This document shows, in pieces, positions 21,846 through 34,717 of a stretch of 64,000 nucleotides of DNA (its first letter is position 1; every line of letters begins with the position of its first letter). The translations under genes were made by a program, and so were the position numbers. The stretch comes from Siderastrea siderea. Lineage: Eukaryota; Cnidaria; Anthozoa; Scleractinia; Rhizangiidae. The stretch lies in NCBI GenBank assembly GCA_964030785.1, contig OZ034975.1:36581369-36645368 (forward strand), written 5' to 3'. The notes under the pieces were generated by a model that was given only the letters and a program-made list of their open reading frames with translations, ran no database searches and was not told where the DNA came from.

Positions 21846-22153
21846 TAAAAAAAGTAAAAAAATAATGTGTGGAGCTTCGCTTTTAGGCCTGGCTAAATGT
21901 ATTTATTATATATGTTATCTGCAGTCTGCGGTATGCATTTTGAACTACCTGAATTTGAGATTTTCGGGCACAATCTTTGGTGGGTTAAACGATTCTTTTC
22001 TTCATAGCACCTCAAGTATGTATTAAGCCAAAAAAAAAAAAAGAAAAGAAAAGCAAATAGTTTTTGATTTCCAAACTATTTCCCAAAATGATGCTCCTTT
22101 CAAGAACGCACCCACAATAATTTGTTAACACTGATAACACAGGAATGCTTAAG

Positions 22154-22206
<53 letters not shown>
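22154..22206. repeat. (AATC)n microsatellite
   Basis: About 13 AATC units. Confidence 0.95.
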
Positions 22207-22207
<1 letters not shown>

Positions 22208-22815
22208 TAATTTAAAAATATGCTAATATTATAATAATATAACTAATATAATACAATAATATAAATAAATAGGGGGTTTAGGGGGGAAGCTTGTCGCAGT
22301 AACTTGATATGGCTTCTTCGATCGCAAGTAAAATATATTTCAAGAGGCCAAATCTTTTTTTTTTTAATGATGTGCTTAATTTCAGTTCATTACATCTATT
22401 TAACTGAATATTTTTAATAGATTTCATCTTTTTTCATCTGTTTGAAAAACCTGCAGCCACAATTATTAGCAATGTTTGATCGCACACGGGTGAAAAAAAA
22501 AGTTCAATTTTCTCACATGGACAAAGGTTTCCGGTACAAAGGTAACGTATATTGAAAGCTTTGTGGGTATCATTCCAACTGCAGTCGCTCCTATGATATC
22601 TATAACTGGTGGGCGAAGGAATAAAGGTTGAAAAGATAACCCCTGTAAATGAAATTTTATTATAGTCTGTGTTCTGTTCAGTATACGCATAGTAATGCTG
22701 TTTGACATGAGTTTATTGCAACAAGAACTTACTCTCCAGTAAAAGCATAGGAAGACTCCGAAGACGAAATATGTGCAAAAAGGTTCATTATTTTAATGTT
22801 TTCCCATGTACTCAC

Positions 22816-23080
22816 CAACGTTATTAACAACACTAATGTTAAGTGGACCCAAAGACGTTATACCATTAGTAGTAATACAAGTGTAGTTTCGAAAGTGATC
22901 CTTCTCAACACAAGAGATAGACAACATATAGTTTTCTCCTTTCTGCAACAGAGTGTCATTTTTACCCAGGTAACAACTGGTGTTGGATATCCAAGAACAG
23001 GGCAACGTATTGTCAGCGAGTCACCTTCGCTTACGTGATAAATCCTCTCGATGCAATTCGCGTCAGGTTTTTTAAGGGGA
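22816..23080 (-). pseudogene. Ig C2-type exon with 1-bp frameshift (module A, minus)
   Basis: A phase-1/phase-1 Ig exon with donor G/GTGAGT at 22815. One frame gives SEGDSLTIRCPVLGYPTPVV and TWVK (B-strand Cys and core Trp); a second frame continues NDTLLQKGENYMLSISC and NYTCITTNG (F-strand Cys). The break falls in a run of five T at 22959-22963 (plus strand), where one more base would keep frame. It is a real frameshift or a homopolymer sequencing error. Extracellular adhesion or receptor domain. Confidence 0.75.
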
Positions 23081-24070
23081 CTTTAACATTTGAATGTAAG
23101 AAAAATGAGGTGAGTTGTTTCGAAAGGTGGAAACTGCAGGTTGCAGGATGCAGGTTGTGGGTAGCAGGATAGAGGTTCCAGATTGCATATTACAGTCTTA
23201 CAACATACAACCTGCAACCCGCAGTTTAAACCTTCCAGCATTGTATCTGTTCTATCATTGATTCTGTTAGCAATTGTCCATGTAAGACCTTTCAAAGAAA
23301 AGGCAAAACATTTTATTGCAGTTTCCTTATTTGTCAACACAACCATAACGGTGCAACCTGCTTTTTGCATCCAGATAAGTAAGTTCTAGGTCTTACTTCA
23401 GTAGCAAGTTCTCTTTCATGTGCGTGTTGCAACCGTCCTTGAGAGATAAGTTTGCTAGAGGCACTTATGTGCCGGACGTACAAGCAAAGTAATACCCCGA
23501 CCGTGATACAAAGGGGGTGGGAGGTGATGGACCCCTTAGGTTTTCGTTACGTTACAATATTTCGAAAAGATCTCACCTTTAGTAGAAAGCTTGTGATGTG
23601 CTCTACAAGATGAGGTATATATAATGGTTTGCCGTGCTGCTGGGAGCCTGTGACGTCATCCAAGATGGTCGCCATTCTAAGCGCCATCTTCGATCTTACC
23701 GAAAATTAGAAATTTTCAAAAAACGTCAAAAATTGGAAAATTTTGATGCTGGGCTTGATAACATTTTGGGTATTTTTCACCTATCAAGGGTAAAAAACGG
23801 TGGCATTCCCCACCCCCACCCCCCCATTGTGCGCCCGAGGGTTAGCAAGGAAGTTATCTACATTGGAACTTTTCAAAATGAGGTCATTTGGGGTAATAGT
23901 GACGAGCACTTAGGACGGCTGCGTTGGAGGCTATTGGGGTTGTGGCTGTGAAAGCAGCAGCGACTCTAAGAAAATTGTTAACATGCACACAGCAATCGTG
24001 ATACAATTAGAGTGATCGCACTTTGCAAAAACCATTTTTGCTGTTCTCGCAATTATTTAACAAACTTTAC
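23081..24070. other. Intron with short self-complementary GCAGGTTGCAGG motifs
   Basis: GCAGGTTGCAGGATGCAGG near 23135 and CAACCTGCAACC near 23207 are inverted. A C-rich run near 23810 and GTCATCCAAGATGGTCGCC near 23655 resemble dispersed-repeat fragments. No exon seen. Confidence 0.4.
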
Positions 24071-24340
24071 CTAATACTTGCAGGTAGCCTGTAGCTGTAG
24101 TTGGCTGGTCAACGTTGGCAGTAGCCTTACAGACATAAAACCCACTACTACTAACGGAGACATCTTTTATGGTGAGCTCAGAGGACCCACTGCCAGAGGA
24201 ATTGCTCAAGAGTTCATCTTGACCATAAAAGTCAGTATACCACGTGAATGACTGACTTGGAACATTAACGGCACTGCATGTAAATGTTGTAGATGTGCCC
24301 ACTTCAGCCACTTGAATAGTAGGATGTACAAAAGCTGGGC
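24071..24340 (-). CDS. Ig C2-type domain exon, intact (module A, minus)
   Basis: Exactly 90 codons, phase 1 at both ends, acceptor TTCTTTAG (24341-24348) and donor G/GTAAAG (24070). It carries the full Ig pattern: TSTTFTCSAVN (B-strand Cys), QSFTWYTD (core Trp), SSELTIKDVSVSSSGFYVC (E/F strands, second Cys). Asn-linked glycosylation motif NSS. A paralogue lies at 48375-48654. It belongs with 27873-28232 and 22816-23080 in one - strand gene, probably a secreted or membrane Ig protein. Confidence 0.85.
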
Positions 24341-24385
24341 CTAAAGAACGAACCCGAATTACCGCCATTAGTCAACTTAATTTTA

Positions 24386-24390
24386 ATGAA

Positions 24391-24427
<37 letters not shown>
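24386..24427. repeat. (ATT)n microsatellite
   Basis: About 13 ATT units. Confidence 0.9.
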
Positions 24428-24650
24428 GTTACTTAAATTTGACTTTGATTTCATTCAGTGTGGCCTATTGTAAGGCGACTGAACCTTTTTACGGATGTCA
24501 TGCAACTTGGAATTTTCAGTGCTTTTCATTAAAACATTACCATACAAACAAATTGAAAGACCTTAGAACATTGCGTGATTTATTATACAAAAATCACGAG
24601 GTTGCGAAGCTAGCAAAAAAGTCGGCTGCTATCTTGTGGGAATATAAGGA

Positions 24651-25097
24651 CTGGTTTTCACTAGTAACGAAGTCGGAATCAGAGTCGGAGTTGTAATCGG
24701 AGTCGTAAGAGCGCTTACGTTCTAGTGAAAATCAAGCAACGGAGTCGTAAGCGGAGTCTAATTCAGGGCTCGTTAATCGGAGTCCCAAGAATCATAACGT
24801 TTCCCTTTTCTTATGATTGCTCTTATGGCTCAGTCGCTTATGATTTAGTGAAAACCAGGTTGTCGGCGTCGTAAGCAGAAGAAGAATAAAAAACCAATCA
24901 CAGGGCTCGTCCTCAGGCGCACAGGGTACAAAATTGTGCTTACGACTCGGAAAATCTGGTCTTCACTAGTTCATAAGCGACGGAATCGTAAGCGCAAACG
25001 GAAACTCTGCTTACGACTCCGTTGTTTGATTTTTACTAGATCGTAACGATCTACGCTTCTGATTATGACTCCGACTCCGTTGCTAGTGAAAAACCAG
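24651..25097. mobile_element. Foldback element with GTCGGAGTCG subrepeats
   Basis: Ends CTGGTTTTCACTAGTAACG and its inverse at 25079-25097. Inside are many GAGTCGTAAGCG-type motifs, direct on the left half and inverted on the right. TATAAGG/TTTAAGA flank it as an imperfect duplication. No coding capacity. Confidence 0.75.
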
Positions 25098-25148
25098 CTT
25101 TAAGAACCTACCTTACCCAATTTTAACAGAGTACTTTTAATTAACTTG

Positions 25149-25500
25149 TAATTAACCCTAGTCAACCCTGGAGGGGGGGGGGCACAAAGTAATTGCGTTG
25201 TATTTGAACGTGTAACTGTTTTAACATGCAAGCACAAGCCACCAAACCTTGTCCCTTAACTGGGACCAATTTGGTATGACATTCCATTGTTAAGCAAATC
25301 TGTTGCCATGGCAACCTTATTTGACAAGTAGATTTCTCAAAATTTCAATTATACTGCTTGAAGTGAAAAATATATCTCTAACTTTTACATTTTAGATCAT
25401 TTCAGTGTTCCTTTCTTGGTTTTTATTACTTTGTCGACAATTTTTTTTGTGTGCTTTTTTTTAAGGTTTTGGAGAAAGGAAGAAATTCAAGCCGGCATAC
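25149..25500. mobile_element. Possible truncated TTAA-family element
   Basis: TTAACCCTAGTCAACCCTGG followed by a G run at 25152-25190 resembles the left end of the TTAA elements, and TTGCCATGGCAACC recalls their interior. The right end is missing. Confidence 0.35.
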
Positions 25501-26648
25501 AAACGATGGCTGTCGTTTGAAAATTATGACGAAATATACTATTAATATCTAATTATTATAACGATACCTATATAAATGTAATCTAGTATATAAAATTGCA
25601 TATCTTTTTTTTTTAGTTACTGTATAAAACAAAGAACGACGATTCCATGCAAGTGACGTTTTTACTTGTATGAGGGGTAATTCCAGTACATGTTGCTGCC
25701 AGGTCAATATATAATACATTCTCGGTCTTGCCACTAATTTTAACAAGGCAGTTAAATTTAAGGCCAAATTAACGTAAAGGGGACTTCCAAGCTTGATCGT
25801 TAAGTACTAGAAAGTCGATCAAATTTCTTTGGGAGTGGGAGTGTTCTTCGATTTTTATTTTTGCTGATTATACCTTTCAATGTAGCCATCGCTCAATTGG
25901 CTCTACTCACACACTAGATGAAGAAACTGAAGAAGATCAAAAAAGGTTTTTTTTAACACAGAGCTGTCAAGACGTTTGTCAATTCGTCACACGATAAGCA
26001 GACACTTCCTCAAGAGTATCCAAAGGGACCTGGACCCTTCTTTTTGGTACCTTAGCAGAATGTGTAGCTGATGTAGACACATTCAAGGCCATCAGACAAG
26101 CCCGACATAGCGGTTTTAATTTAACAAGAGATCTCGACATTTTCAAAATGACAAATCGTTGCTAGAAAATATTGTAGGGTTAAATCTTTTTTTACGACTA
26201 CCGGTTCAAATTTTTCAATTTTTACGCCTAACGACTAAATTTCTGGCCGTTTTACGGTTAACGGTTAACCCATTGGGACCCTCTTGTTGTGCAATTTCTT
26301 GTCAGACGTTGGATATCTAGGGACAAGTTACTTTATAAAGATGATGGGATGGGAGGGAGGAGGTGTTGCAATCACTGTCTCAAAATAACAAAATAATGTT
26401 CGCACACTTGCGTGAAAAGAGGCCTGTCTTTGTCTGATTATTTTCATTTTCATTACTTCCTTACATCACATCTTTTGTTCATTTAAAAAAGAACCCTCTC
26501 CCTTACGTGTGCAATACATATGAATGAAATAGGAGATATGAAATAGGATGTGGCTCAAGAGAGAATGAAAGAGGCAAAAAGATTTCTATATATGCACCAC
26601 CAAATAACTTTGGGTTAATAGTGGATTGCTTTGGCGGCCATATATTTA
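25501..26648. other. Intron without recognised gene
   Basis: A short repeat-like ACGGTTAACGGTTAACC motif near 26255. A small - strand frame at 25549-25767 is not protein-like. Confidence 0.4.
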
Positions 26649-27393
26649 ACAATTATCCTGCGAAATCGCGCGGAATATCACCTGATACTTAGCCCGACGA
26701 GGCCGTAGGCCGAGTTGGCTAAATCAGGGGATGTTCCGCAAGATTGAGCAGGATAATTGTTTTATTATTCAACAAATTCCCATCGGCTACCATTTTCAGA
26801 ACGAGAAAAACTACGGCTCTATGATAAAAACGCTAAAAGCTAGCAACACATGCATAAACTTAATAAGAATCAAAACAGAACTTCAAGAAATCGAAGTTTA
26901 CTACCGTTCACTTAAAAAGACTTATTTACAAACTCATGTTTGGAAATGGCAAGACAAAGAAAAAAAATATTGCTACCTTACCGAGAATAAGTCCTCTTTC
27001 TTTGAATTAAAATCTTTTCAACTTTAGTCTTTACAACTTTCCGTGAGCAAGAGTGCTGCTTGGTTCGCAATAGCATTTTCTTGGTTGAGTTCTCACTATG
27101 AAAATTCCAAGTCAACCTCTGGATATCTTTGTGAGCTGAAGCAAATACTTGTTGACTTTTTGAGAGCATTTAATCGTGGAAAGTTTCTTCCAGAGAGTTA
27201 ACATTGACGGAGAACACTGCTAAAACTGCCTCGCTTTTCAAAATGGCCGCCAAACAAGCAATGAAAGAAAATCTGCAGTGCACTTCCAAATATGGTCATT
27301 TACCTATATCGCAGGATATCTGTCATGTAGGATGACAGATATTGAGGGCTTCCTTACCATATATGGACATAGTGACAATTTGTTGAATAATAA
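26649..27393. mobile_element. Hairpin-ended dispersed repeat
   Basis: The left 115 bp is a near-palindrome beginning AACAATTATCCTGC and ending GCAGGATAATTGTT with CGAGGCCGTAGGCCGAG at its centre. ATTATTCAACAAATT follows and its inverse lies at 27376-27390. The same hairpin type occurs at 54969-55085. Confidence 0.6.
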
Positions 27394-27872
27394 TAATAGT
27401 TAACATCCAATTATAATTTTAAATGTCCTTTAAACAACATTTTTCTCAATTTCCTTGAAGTTCACCCATTGTCTACTTTCTTCTATTTGATAAACACTAT
27501 AAAAATGGCCAAAACGTTTAAACTGTTTCTGGAGTGTTGCGCTATTTAAATATTTCTGGAGTGTTGTTGTGATGCGGGTGGGTGGGCGCGTACGCTGACG
27601 TCACAACCCAAATTTCTCGGATCGACAGGTTACCAAATTTCCCTTAACAATGGTGCTCCGAAAGCGCGCTGCCCACGCTGCTTCGCTAAAAATGGCCAAA
27701 ACATTTGAAATGTTTTTGGCGTGTTGCACTACAAAAACGTGGTGGCATCTTTGGATTGCATGAAATCTCAGGGGCGTAATCAAGGGAAAAGGCTGAAACT
27801 TAAAAAGAAGATAGGGAAAGGAAAAGGTATTAATCTGAGCATTGTAATATACAGTTACGAATGTAATCATAC
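27394..27872. other. Intron, no recognised feature
   Basis: The - strand frame runs on past the V-like exon donor into this interval, but it is intronic by splice signal and loses protein character. Confidence 0.4.
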
Positions 27873-28232
27873 CTGTGACAACAAGGCTAATGATACTATC
27901 TTCTGTATTCCCACTTTTGTCCTCTAGTTTACATCTCACTTTAATAGTGTCCTCAAAGGTGACACTCTTCAAGACAAAAGTTGCCTTTCCTTTCTTAAAC
28001 ACTCTCTCCCTGAACTCTGTTGGCATGGCTGGATTATACTTAAGAATGCCATCACCTGACTCCAGCATCAGCTTTACAGTTTTGGCCGCTGTCCTGCTGT
28101 AAGCCCACCAACTAGTTTCACCAAATTCAGCGGTTTTATTGTCAACTGAGTAATCCCATTCCAAGATCGCGTCTGTACCTGCCATAAAGTATACTGGGTT
28201 TGATGGTAGTTTAGTAAATGTCAGGACTCCTT
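27873..28232 (-). CDS. V-like Ig domain exon, intact (module A, minus)
   Basis: An exon of 360 nt, phase 1 at both ends, acceptor CTACAG (28233-28238) and donor G/GTATGA (27872). It encodes GVLTFTKLPSNPVYFMAG, ILEWDYSVDN, GILKYNPAMPTEF, and VRCKLEDKSGN. It has the strand pattern of a V-set domain but lacks the B-strand Cys (position taken by the LEW stretch), as does its homologue on + at 35277-35648. It would be the N-terminal ectodomain module, followed downstream on - by C2 exons at 24071 and 22816. No signal-peptide exon was found upstream. Confidence 0.75.
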
Positions 28233-29628
28233 CTGTAGAGAAAAATAATGAAGTGGAAAAGTCTATCTATCGTGTTTTCTTTAGAATGGCTAGAAACTTA
28301 CTTGTTTTACGTGTTTTACTATGTTGAAATGTTAACTACCAATCAGTTTAGTTTTCATGGAGTATTTTATTGCTGGTTTTCACGTGACGTCATAAAATTA
28401 TAATATCGTAAATCGCGAGGTCTTCTGATTTTATATCCAAACTAGGTTGAAGAAGACTTAAAAATATATATTTTCACAAGTCTCCAGCCGGTAGCCTCTT
28501 GAATTTCTGCCTTTAACCCTACGTGACACCAACATGGCGTTCATAACAAAGCTTTCTCTTGTGCAAGAAGGGGCTCTCCTTGTGATGTTTAGCAGTTTGG
28601 ACAGTTAGAGCATTAGTAGGAAAATTAATGTGAATTTATAGTAGTTCACAAGAGAAAAGTAATCGCTTGAAGAGCAGAAGTGAATTCCAGATGTTTTCAT
28701 TGATTTCCGACCGCCATGTTGGTGTCCCTCCAACATGGCGTTTCCATACTTAGCTCTATAAATTTCAGTCGAACGTTTTGGCAAATAACCCAGCAAAGGA
28801 ATACCGTACAGATCTGAGACTTAGCGAAATTGTTTATTTGTTGATCTTTTACACTGTTAGAAATTCTTGGCTTCTTTCGTTGAATGGTTTTGATTCTAAT
28901 GTTGTATGGCGTGACAGTGAAAACCGAGAATGGTTCACAACGGTCTAGTCGCTTCTTCTCATGCCACAAGGACCAGGAAAGAAAAGTAACTGTATGTCTG
29001 TTTGAAAATGTCACATAAGTTAATAAACAAAAGGGAGTATTATAAAACAAGCAAGAGGGTCCACAATAGGTTTTTCGGAATACGGAATTCAGGCTTTTTA
29101 AGGGCAAAATTCGGGAATAAGTAATAAATATTGAGCGAGGTTCGGGATTTAAAATATGAACGGGATACGCGATGTAACAATTGGTCATGCCCTTGTCCAA
29201 GAGGTTTTACTCTTTTTTTTTTCCAAACGAACTTTTGCGCAGACGCCAGGGTCTGGATCTGACCTCGCAGACGCTGATTGGTGGATATTTTAACGACCAC
29301 GCAACTTAATGTGATTGACCCGCTTGATTGAACCTATCGAGAAGTGGATGAGGGTATCTGTCACATTACCGAGATATGACACCATCCGATTCAGTGCTAA
29401 CCGCCAGAATAAAAAATTATATATATTTCAGTACTGCTCAGTCGATTTATAAGTAAGACACCGTTAGAAAACCAAGGGAATTTGAATTTGTTAGCACCCA
29501 GGCCTTGGAGATGAAGCAGAATTAGTCAAATGACACAAACATTTCTCTCAGCGTGATCCAGACTATACCGGTGGTTGATTGTGCGGTTGATTAAGAGCAA
29601 AATAAATTTATTTCTCTAAAAAGCCCCG
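28233..29628. other. No host exon; dispersed-repeat remnants
   Basis: GGTTTTCACGTGACGTCA near 28376 and paired GCCATGTTGG motifs at 28713-28740 look like repeat ends. A 167-codon - strand frame at 28697-29200 lies in sequence that resembles dispersed repeat and has no splice context. It should contain the missing 5' end of the - strand Ig gene, which I could not find. Confidence 0.4.
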
Positions 29629-30472
29629 AGCCTGCTTTATACTAGTGACCTAATGACACGATGGCATAACGACATAATGATGTCGACAATTATGACCACC
29701 AGCATAACGACACATGGTTTATTTTATTTATTTATTTAATATTATTTAATTCCAAATTACATTAAATTGCACAAGACAATCCAACGATTCTGAGGTCAGC
29801 CTAAAACAGAATACGAGATTTCTTGGAATAAGACGCCTAATTATCATAGATAGTCTCTCTCTCTAGGACTCAACGTCGTGGAGGTGACAATTCTTGTTGC
29901 TGTCATTTTTTCTTTTACTCTGACGACGCCGTCGCTGAAGGCCTCAGATCACAAAATCTGCTGCAAGAGGAGAATAAGTGCCTCCTATATTTCAAGACGA
30001 AGCGAGAAGGGCACACGGCCAGCACCACAAACTTGTCAGAGAGCTTAGTTTAGTTTTACTTTTTTTAAGAGTTTTTTTCCTAAAGTACAGAGTACCAGTG
30101 GACTATTCCCGTGAGAAGTTCATCGGACACTTACTTCTGGCACCTCTTCCAAGAAGCTACTATGTTGTCATGCCTGGGGTGGATTTACGGTTCAATAACT
30201 GTTCCGAGGCGGAGCCTCTGATTAGTTACTTGTTCCACACTTGTTATGTCGTTATGTCAACTAAGTTGTTCACACTTGTTTTAGCAGAGACATATTTTCA
30301 CAATGACAAAAACATAACGACATAAGGGAAATAGATCAGTTTTTTCCTTATGTAGTTATGCTGCTAATATGGCGTCATGTCTGCATGTTCACAGTGCTCA
30401 CATATAAACGACATAACTACCTTGTTATGTAGTTATGTGTATGTCGTTATGACGTTAGTGTGAACCAGGCTT
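29629..30472. mobile_element. 844-bp inverted-repeat element with CATAACGACATA subrepeats
   Basis: Left AGCCTGCTTTATACTAGTGAC is matched in inverse by GTTAGTGTGAACCAGGCTT at right. Subterminal CATAACGACATA is repeated near both ends in opposite orientations, like transposase-binding arrays. The + frame at 29978-30325 inside is unrecognised. Confidence 0.6.
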
Positions 30473-31764
30473 AGCTGCTTTTGGAATTTTGTATTTTGGA
30501 TACAATTTGGAAGCTAAAAGTGTGTAGATTCCTCAGTACATAATGACTTGGAGATCAAAATAAGTTAAATAGCCCAAACATGCTCGGAGTTGACTCAATT
30601 ATCGTCTGGCGCGACGTAATTGATATTCAAACAATTTGTAACCACATAATACTAACCGCTTGCATAAATATTTTTTCTCCAACAAGCGTTCATACATTCC
30701 TGATTTTCAATTATCGTCGAGAGCAACGTATTTCGGACGCCTTTATCTGATTTTGCAAAAGTTAGCTTTAGTATGGTTTCAGACTACTCCCCTGTAGTAA
30801 CAATCAACGGCCTAAGAATTTAAATGATCACAAAGTCGCCTTATTGACAGCTTCATCGGCACTAAACAAAAACGTTTAAACTTTAGTTGAACAAGATTCA
30901 GCGCCAAATATTGACATGTTCAGAGTCGTTTGAACTGAAAGTCGTTATAAGGCAACATAGCTAAACACATTCCAAATGAAACAAAATGTTTTTTGCCATT
31001 AAGATTCCATCGGCCGCTTATGAATGGCCGTCTAGCGTCTTTCGATAAGTCGGTCTGTAAACACAACTCGCTTAGAAAACATGTCAATAATCGACCTCTA
31101 GGAAAGGGAAAAAATGAACTTACCGGCATGTGAAATAAAAAACAAGAGCCCAATAAACACACGGCAAACTCTGTGTATTCTAACAGAGTTCGCGAAACCC
31201 ATATTCTCCAGGTAAGAAACACTCAGTTATTTTTGTGCGGACGCAGGACGCAGTACGCATGCGTCCGCATCTATGTCATCGTCTTTCAGACGTTGTTTGT
31301 TTGTTTGAGTTTGGTACGGGTTCCGGACCTAGTTAATATTTAATTATTATTTTGGAGACAAAAGTATTTTAGGAAAGCAGCTAACTTTGGGGGTGTGGGG
31401 GATGCTTATTGTCAAAACAAAAAATACTTTCGTAGTTTTAGGCAAATGCTTGAGGCTTCAAACTACGTCCTGATGTTGGCCTTCCATAATTTTTCGTTAG
31501 GACTAGAGGATACAATGTAGCTTCGCCTGTCAACAAATCTAATTATCTGATCTGATCAGGCGTGGAAAATATATCACGAAACTTCTAGTTTCTTCTATGA
31601 CTGCACATATCTGCACGTCTTGTGACTTGTGGGCTACCAAAAAAGGTTTACAGAACGTTCACTTGAACAAAATCACGCAATCATCTTACAGGATGTCATG
31701 TTTTATTTATATGACCCTATACCTGTCATTTTTTTCTGTGTCAAATGCATGAGATTTTCGTCTC
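30473..31764. other. Gene-free stretch
   Basis: A 100-codon - strand frame at 30920-31222 has no recognised family or splice context. No other feature. Confidence 0.4.
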
Positions 31765-31925
31765 CTTATGACCGGGATTTCCGAAAACGTTCCGGCGACT
31801 TCCGAAGTTTTCTGATGATTTCCCGAAGACTTCCGAACGCTACCGATATTGTCTGAAGATGTTCCGACGATTTCTGAACACTTTTGAAGCTATTTGAAGC
31901 TTTTCCGATGGCTCTCGAACGTATT
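31765..31925. repeat. Degenerate tandem array of TTCCGA-like units
   Basis: TTCCGAAAACGTTCCGGCGACTTCC-type sequence repeats with a period of 11-13 bp over about 160 bp (core TTCCGA with a variable spacer). Confidence 0.65.
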
Positions 31926-32039
31926 GAAAAGCGACATTTTAGCGCGTTCTGATATAGTTAGGACTCAAACTAGACTTTAAGCGCCGTTTATTGGAATATT
32001 TTCGGGGTAGTTGAATTGAATTTATCTTGTTAATGTGAA

Positions 32040-32165
32040 AAGAATAAGTAGTCCGGATTTGTGAGTCAGGCGTGAGAAATTGTCCTCCACGCGTGTGATC
32101 GATGTCTTTGATCCACAGGCGTGAGACTTCACGCATAACGCGTGAGAGTTGGCAGGTATATGATC
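32040..32165. repeat. GCGTGAGA-containing repeat block
   Basis: GGCGTGAGA, CGCGTGTGA, GGCGTGAGAC and GCGTGAGAG recur within about 110 bp. Confidence 0.5.
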
Positions 32166-32814
32166 CAAGAGTCACACAAAGCATTGTTTTGGAATGGTTT
32201 CTGGTTTCTTATCTGCTTTGCTTGGGCAGAATCTATTGCCATGTAATATTTACATCATTCTTTATATTTTTTCATGGGTGGTTGTTATTCATTTTACGTA
32301 GCACTATTATTGCAAGGAAAAAGAAAGAAAATATAGGCAATACACAATACCGGGGAAAAGATAGACAACATCGAGAAACAATGCCTGAATTGTTATATAT
32401 ATACACATAAGTCACGAGTGGCATGTGATGCCTGTTCTTAAAAAGCCTGACAAAAAAATGAACAAAGATAAAGGATAAAGGTCAATCCGGGTAGCCCCAT
32501 TTACTCAAATTACCAGTGGGTATCCTAGCGAACTCATAAAACTAGTGAAACAATTATTAATCTGTCCACTTTCGTCAGTTCCGATTACTCCATCACTGAG
32601 TCGAATCACGGATAAGCGAACCGCAACCCTCCAATCAAGTCTAAAAAACACTCATGTGTACATTGCTTTAACAGTCGGCAGGCTAAAAACTGATTCAAAA
32701 CATAATTTCAGACGTCCGCACATGCCCGCAATGCGCGGGCCTTTTATTGGAACATGATACGCAGATTTAAATTGAAGTGACCCTTTAGAGTCCAGCTTTT
32801 CTTTCATTTATTTA
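32166..32814. other. Gene-free stretch
   Basis: No supported feature. Confidence 0.4.
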
Positions 32815-32817
32815 TTT

Positions 32818-32848
<31 letters not shown>

Positions 32849-32849
32849 A

Positions 32850-32932
<83 letters not shown>
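32815..32932. repeat. (TGAT)n microsatellite
   Basis: About 28 TGAT units with minor interruptions; complement of the AATC run at 22154. Confidence 0.95.
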
Positions 32933-34715
32933 TAAAAACCAATGTCTATTGCTGTCTCCGAGTCAGCAATATACAGTCTGAGTGTGCGGTTGCGGTATTT
33001 CATGAAAATAGGCCTATAACATACTTATGACATGCTAAACTTTTTTACCAAAGAAAAAATTTGGAAGAAAAAAGGCACCAACACATTTCACATCCAAGTG
33101 TAGTTTTAAGAGAATCATAACGCAAAATTTCCGTATCGAAATATTTACTTCCTTGCTACAGCACTAAGGCTTATGCTAACTTCCTGATGTGACAAATCTG
33201 AAATGTTAAAAAAATATATAGGTATTGTAAATGGAGCAATTTCTTGAAGGAGAATTAGCTCCTCTTTTCACTTACAATGTTCTAGACAAGGAAGACATTT
33301 ACATTTGGTTGTCTATTCAATGCCTTAGACGATGTATTCCATTTCAGCTTCTTAGCTTCTCGGGCTCAGTTATCCGATGAACATTGTCGAATACGCCAAT
33401 ACGCCAACTGATGCGTACGAAACACAGCCATATGACCCAATTTTCTTCCCAAGTCGAACATACGCCTAAGTACAGGGGAAAACAGGGAACAGGGTAAAAC
33501 TGTGCCCTCAGATTTCAGTACGACGTCCTGGCCTCAATTGAACATTAAAAGTTCTGAATGAGATGGATGCTTTGGCGTGACTTTCTGGATCTTTCTACAG
33601 CTTCATACAGTGTGGAGCACCGAAAGGATCAAAGCAACAAACCGTGCCACGACTGAATCAGTGAAAGAAATAATTTTCTTGGGTTTAACCTTGACATATT
33701 TTATTCGTCGACAACATCATACTGTTGGCCGTTCAAGATCGATAAGATGCACTGTGTAAACGCATTTCCAGCATTTACGAATGCTGTGTAATCCTGACAC
33801 TGCTGCTTTTTCCGTATGGAAGTATGTGTAACTTCCCTGTTTCCTACTTTAGAATATAGGATCGCAATAATCAGTTGAATGAACTCGACTTTTAGTTGAT
33901 TGCGTTTCAGCGCTTACTAAGTAGCCAGTCAATCTCATGAACTCTGTAGGAAAAATCCCGAAATCCGCTAAAGTCACGTTAGGTCGTAAATTTTAATTAA
34001 TCTTACCGAGATAGCGCAAATCAGGGATACATGTTTGGGGTTGCTTACGGCAGCTAAACAACACACATGTACACGTGATACTATTGCACACTTCGTGCCA
34101 ATGGCGATTTTAATATAGCGAAAGTAGTGCTCATACAAACCACATAGACACTTTATCAGAGACTCGTTGTGATGTCAGCTGTCTCAGACTGAATTTTAAT
34201 GCATCGAAATTGAGCTATTGAAGCTAAACACCACTGTTACGGGTGTCTGTTAAAATAAATATTTTAAATGCTGAAGCGTGATAAGCGACTTTGCAAGGCG
34301 CCAGAATAGGTGAATGTGTTTAAAATTACTCAGATAAGCTTTTTAAAACTCTACGTATTGTGAACTTCAAGTCCACCAATTTCACTTTCAATTTCATTTG
34401 TTCGCCCCATGCATGTCTCATTTATTTCTAAAATTTTCCAGGGAAGTTTGAAGTTAGAAATAAAAAAGAAAGGAAATAACAAAAAAATAGATTCCTTTAC
34501 TCACAGACTTGAAGACTTGATCATGACGGTTACGGGCCTCTGAGTAAATCTGTCTAAGGTAAGATTACCGTAGCGTGAAGCGTGACAATTAAGTGAAACA
34601 TTCTTGACTTCTGACTGCTCGCTTCCTGAGTCTTCAGTTTCAGTTGCCTGTTGATAATACAATTGAGTCTTAACTGAGGAAGATTGTTCACTGCCCTCTA
34701 AATATTTTAATATGC
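32933..34715. other. Gene-free stretch
   Basis: Only short frames (for example 33577-33759 and 34501-34746) without recognised similarity or splice signals. Confidence 0.4.
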
Positions 34716-34717
34716 TA

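Noticed and set aside
28697..29200. 167-codon frame on -
   Set aside because: No splice context or recognised domain, and the region looks like dispersed repeat.
30920..31222. 100-codon frame on -
   Set aside because: Composition and lack of motifs or splice borders give no support.
22154..32932. CRISPR-like repeat arrays
   Set aside because: The regular repeats are AATC/TGAT microsatellites without spacers, in a eukaryotic context.
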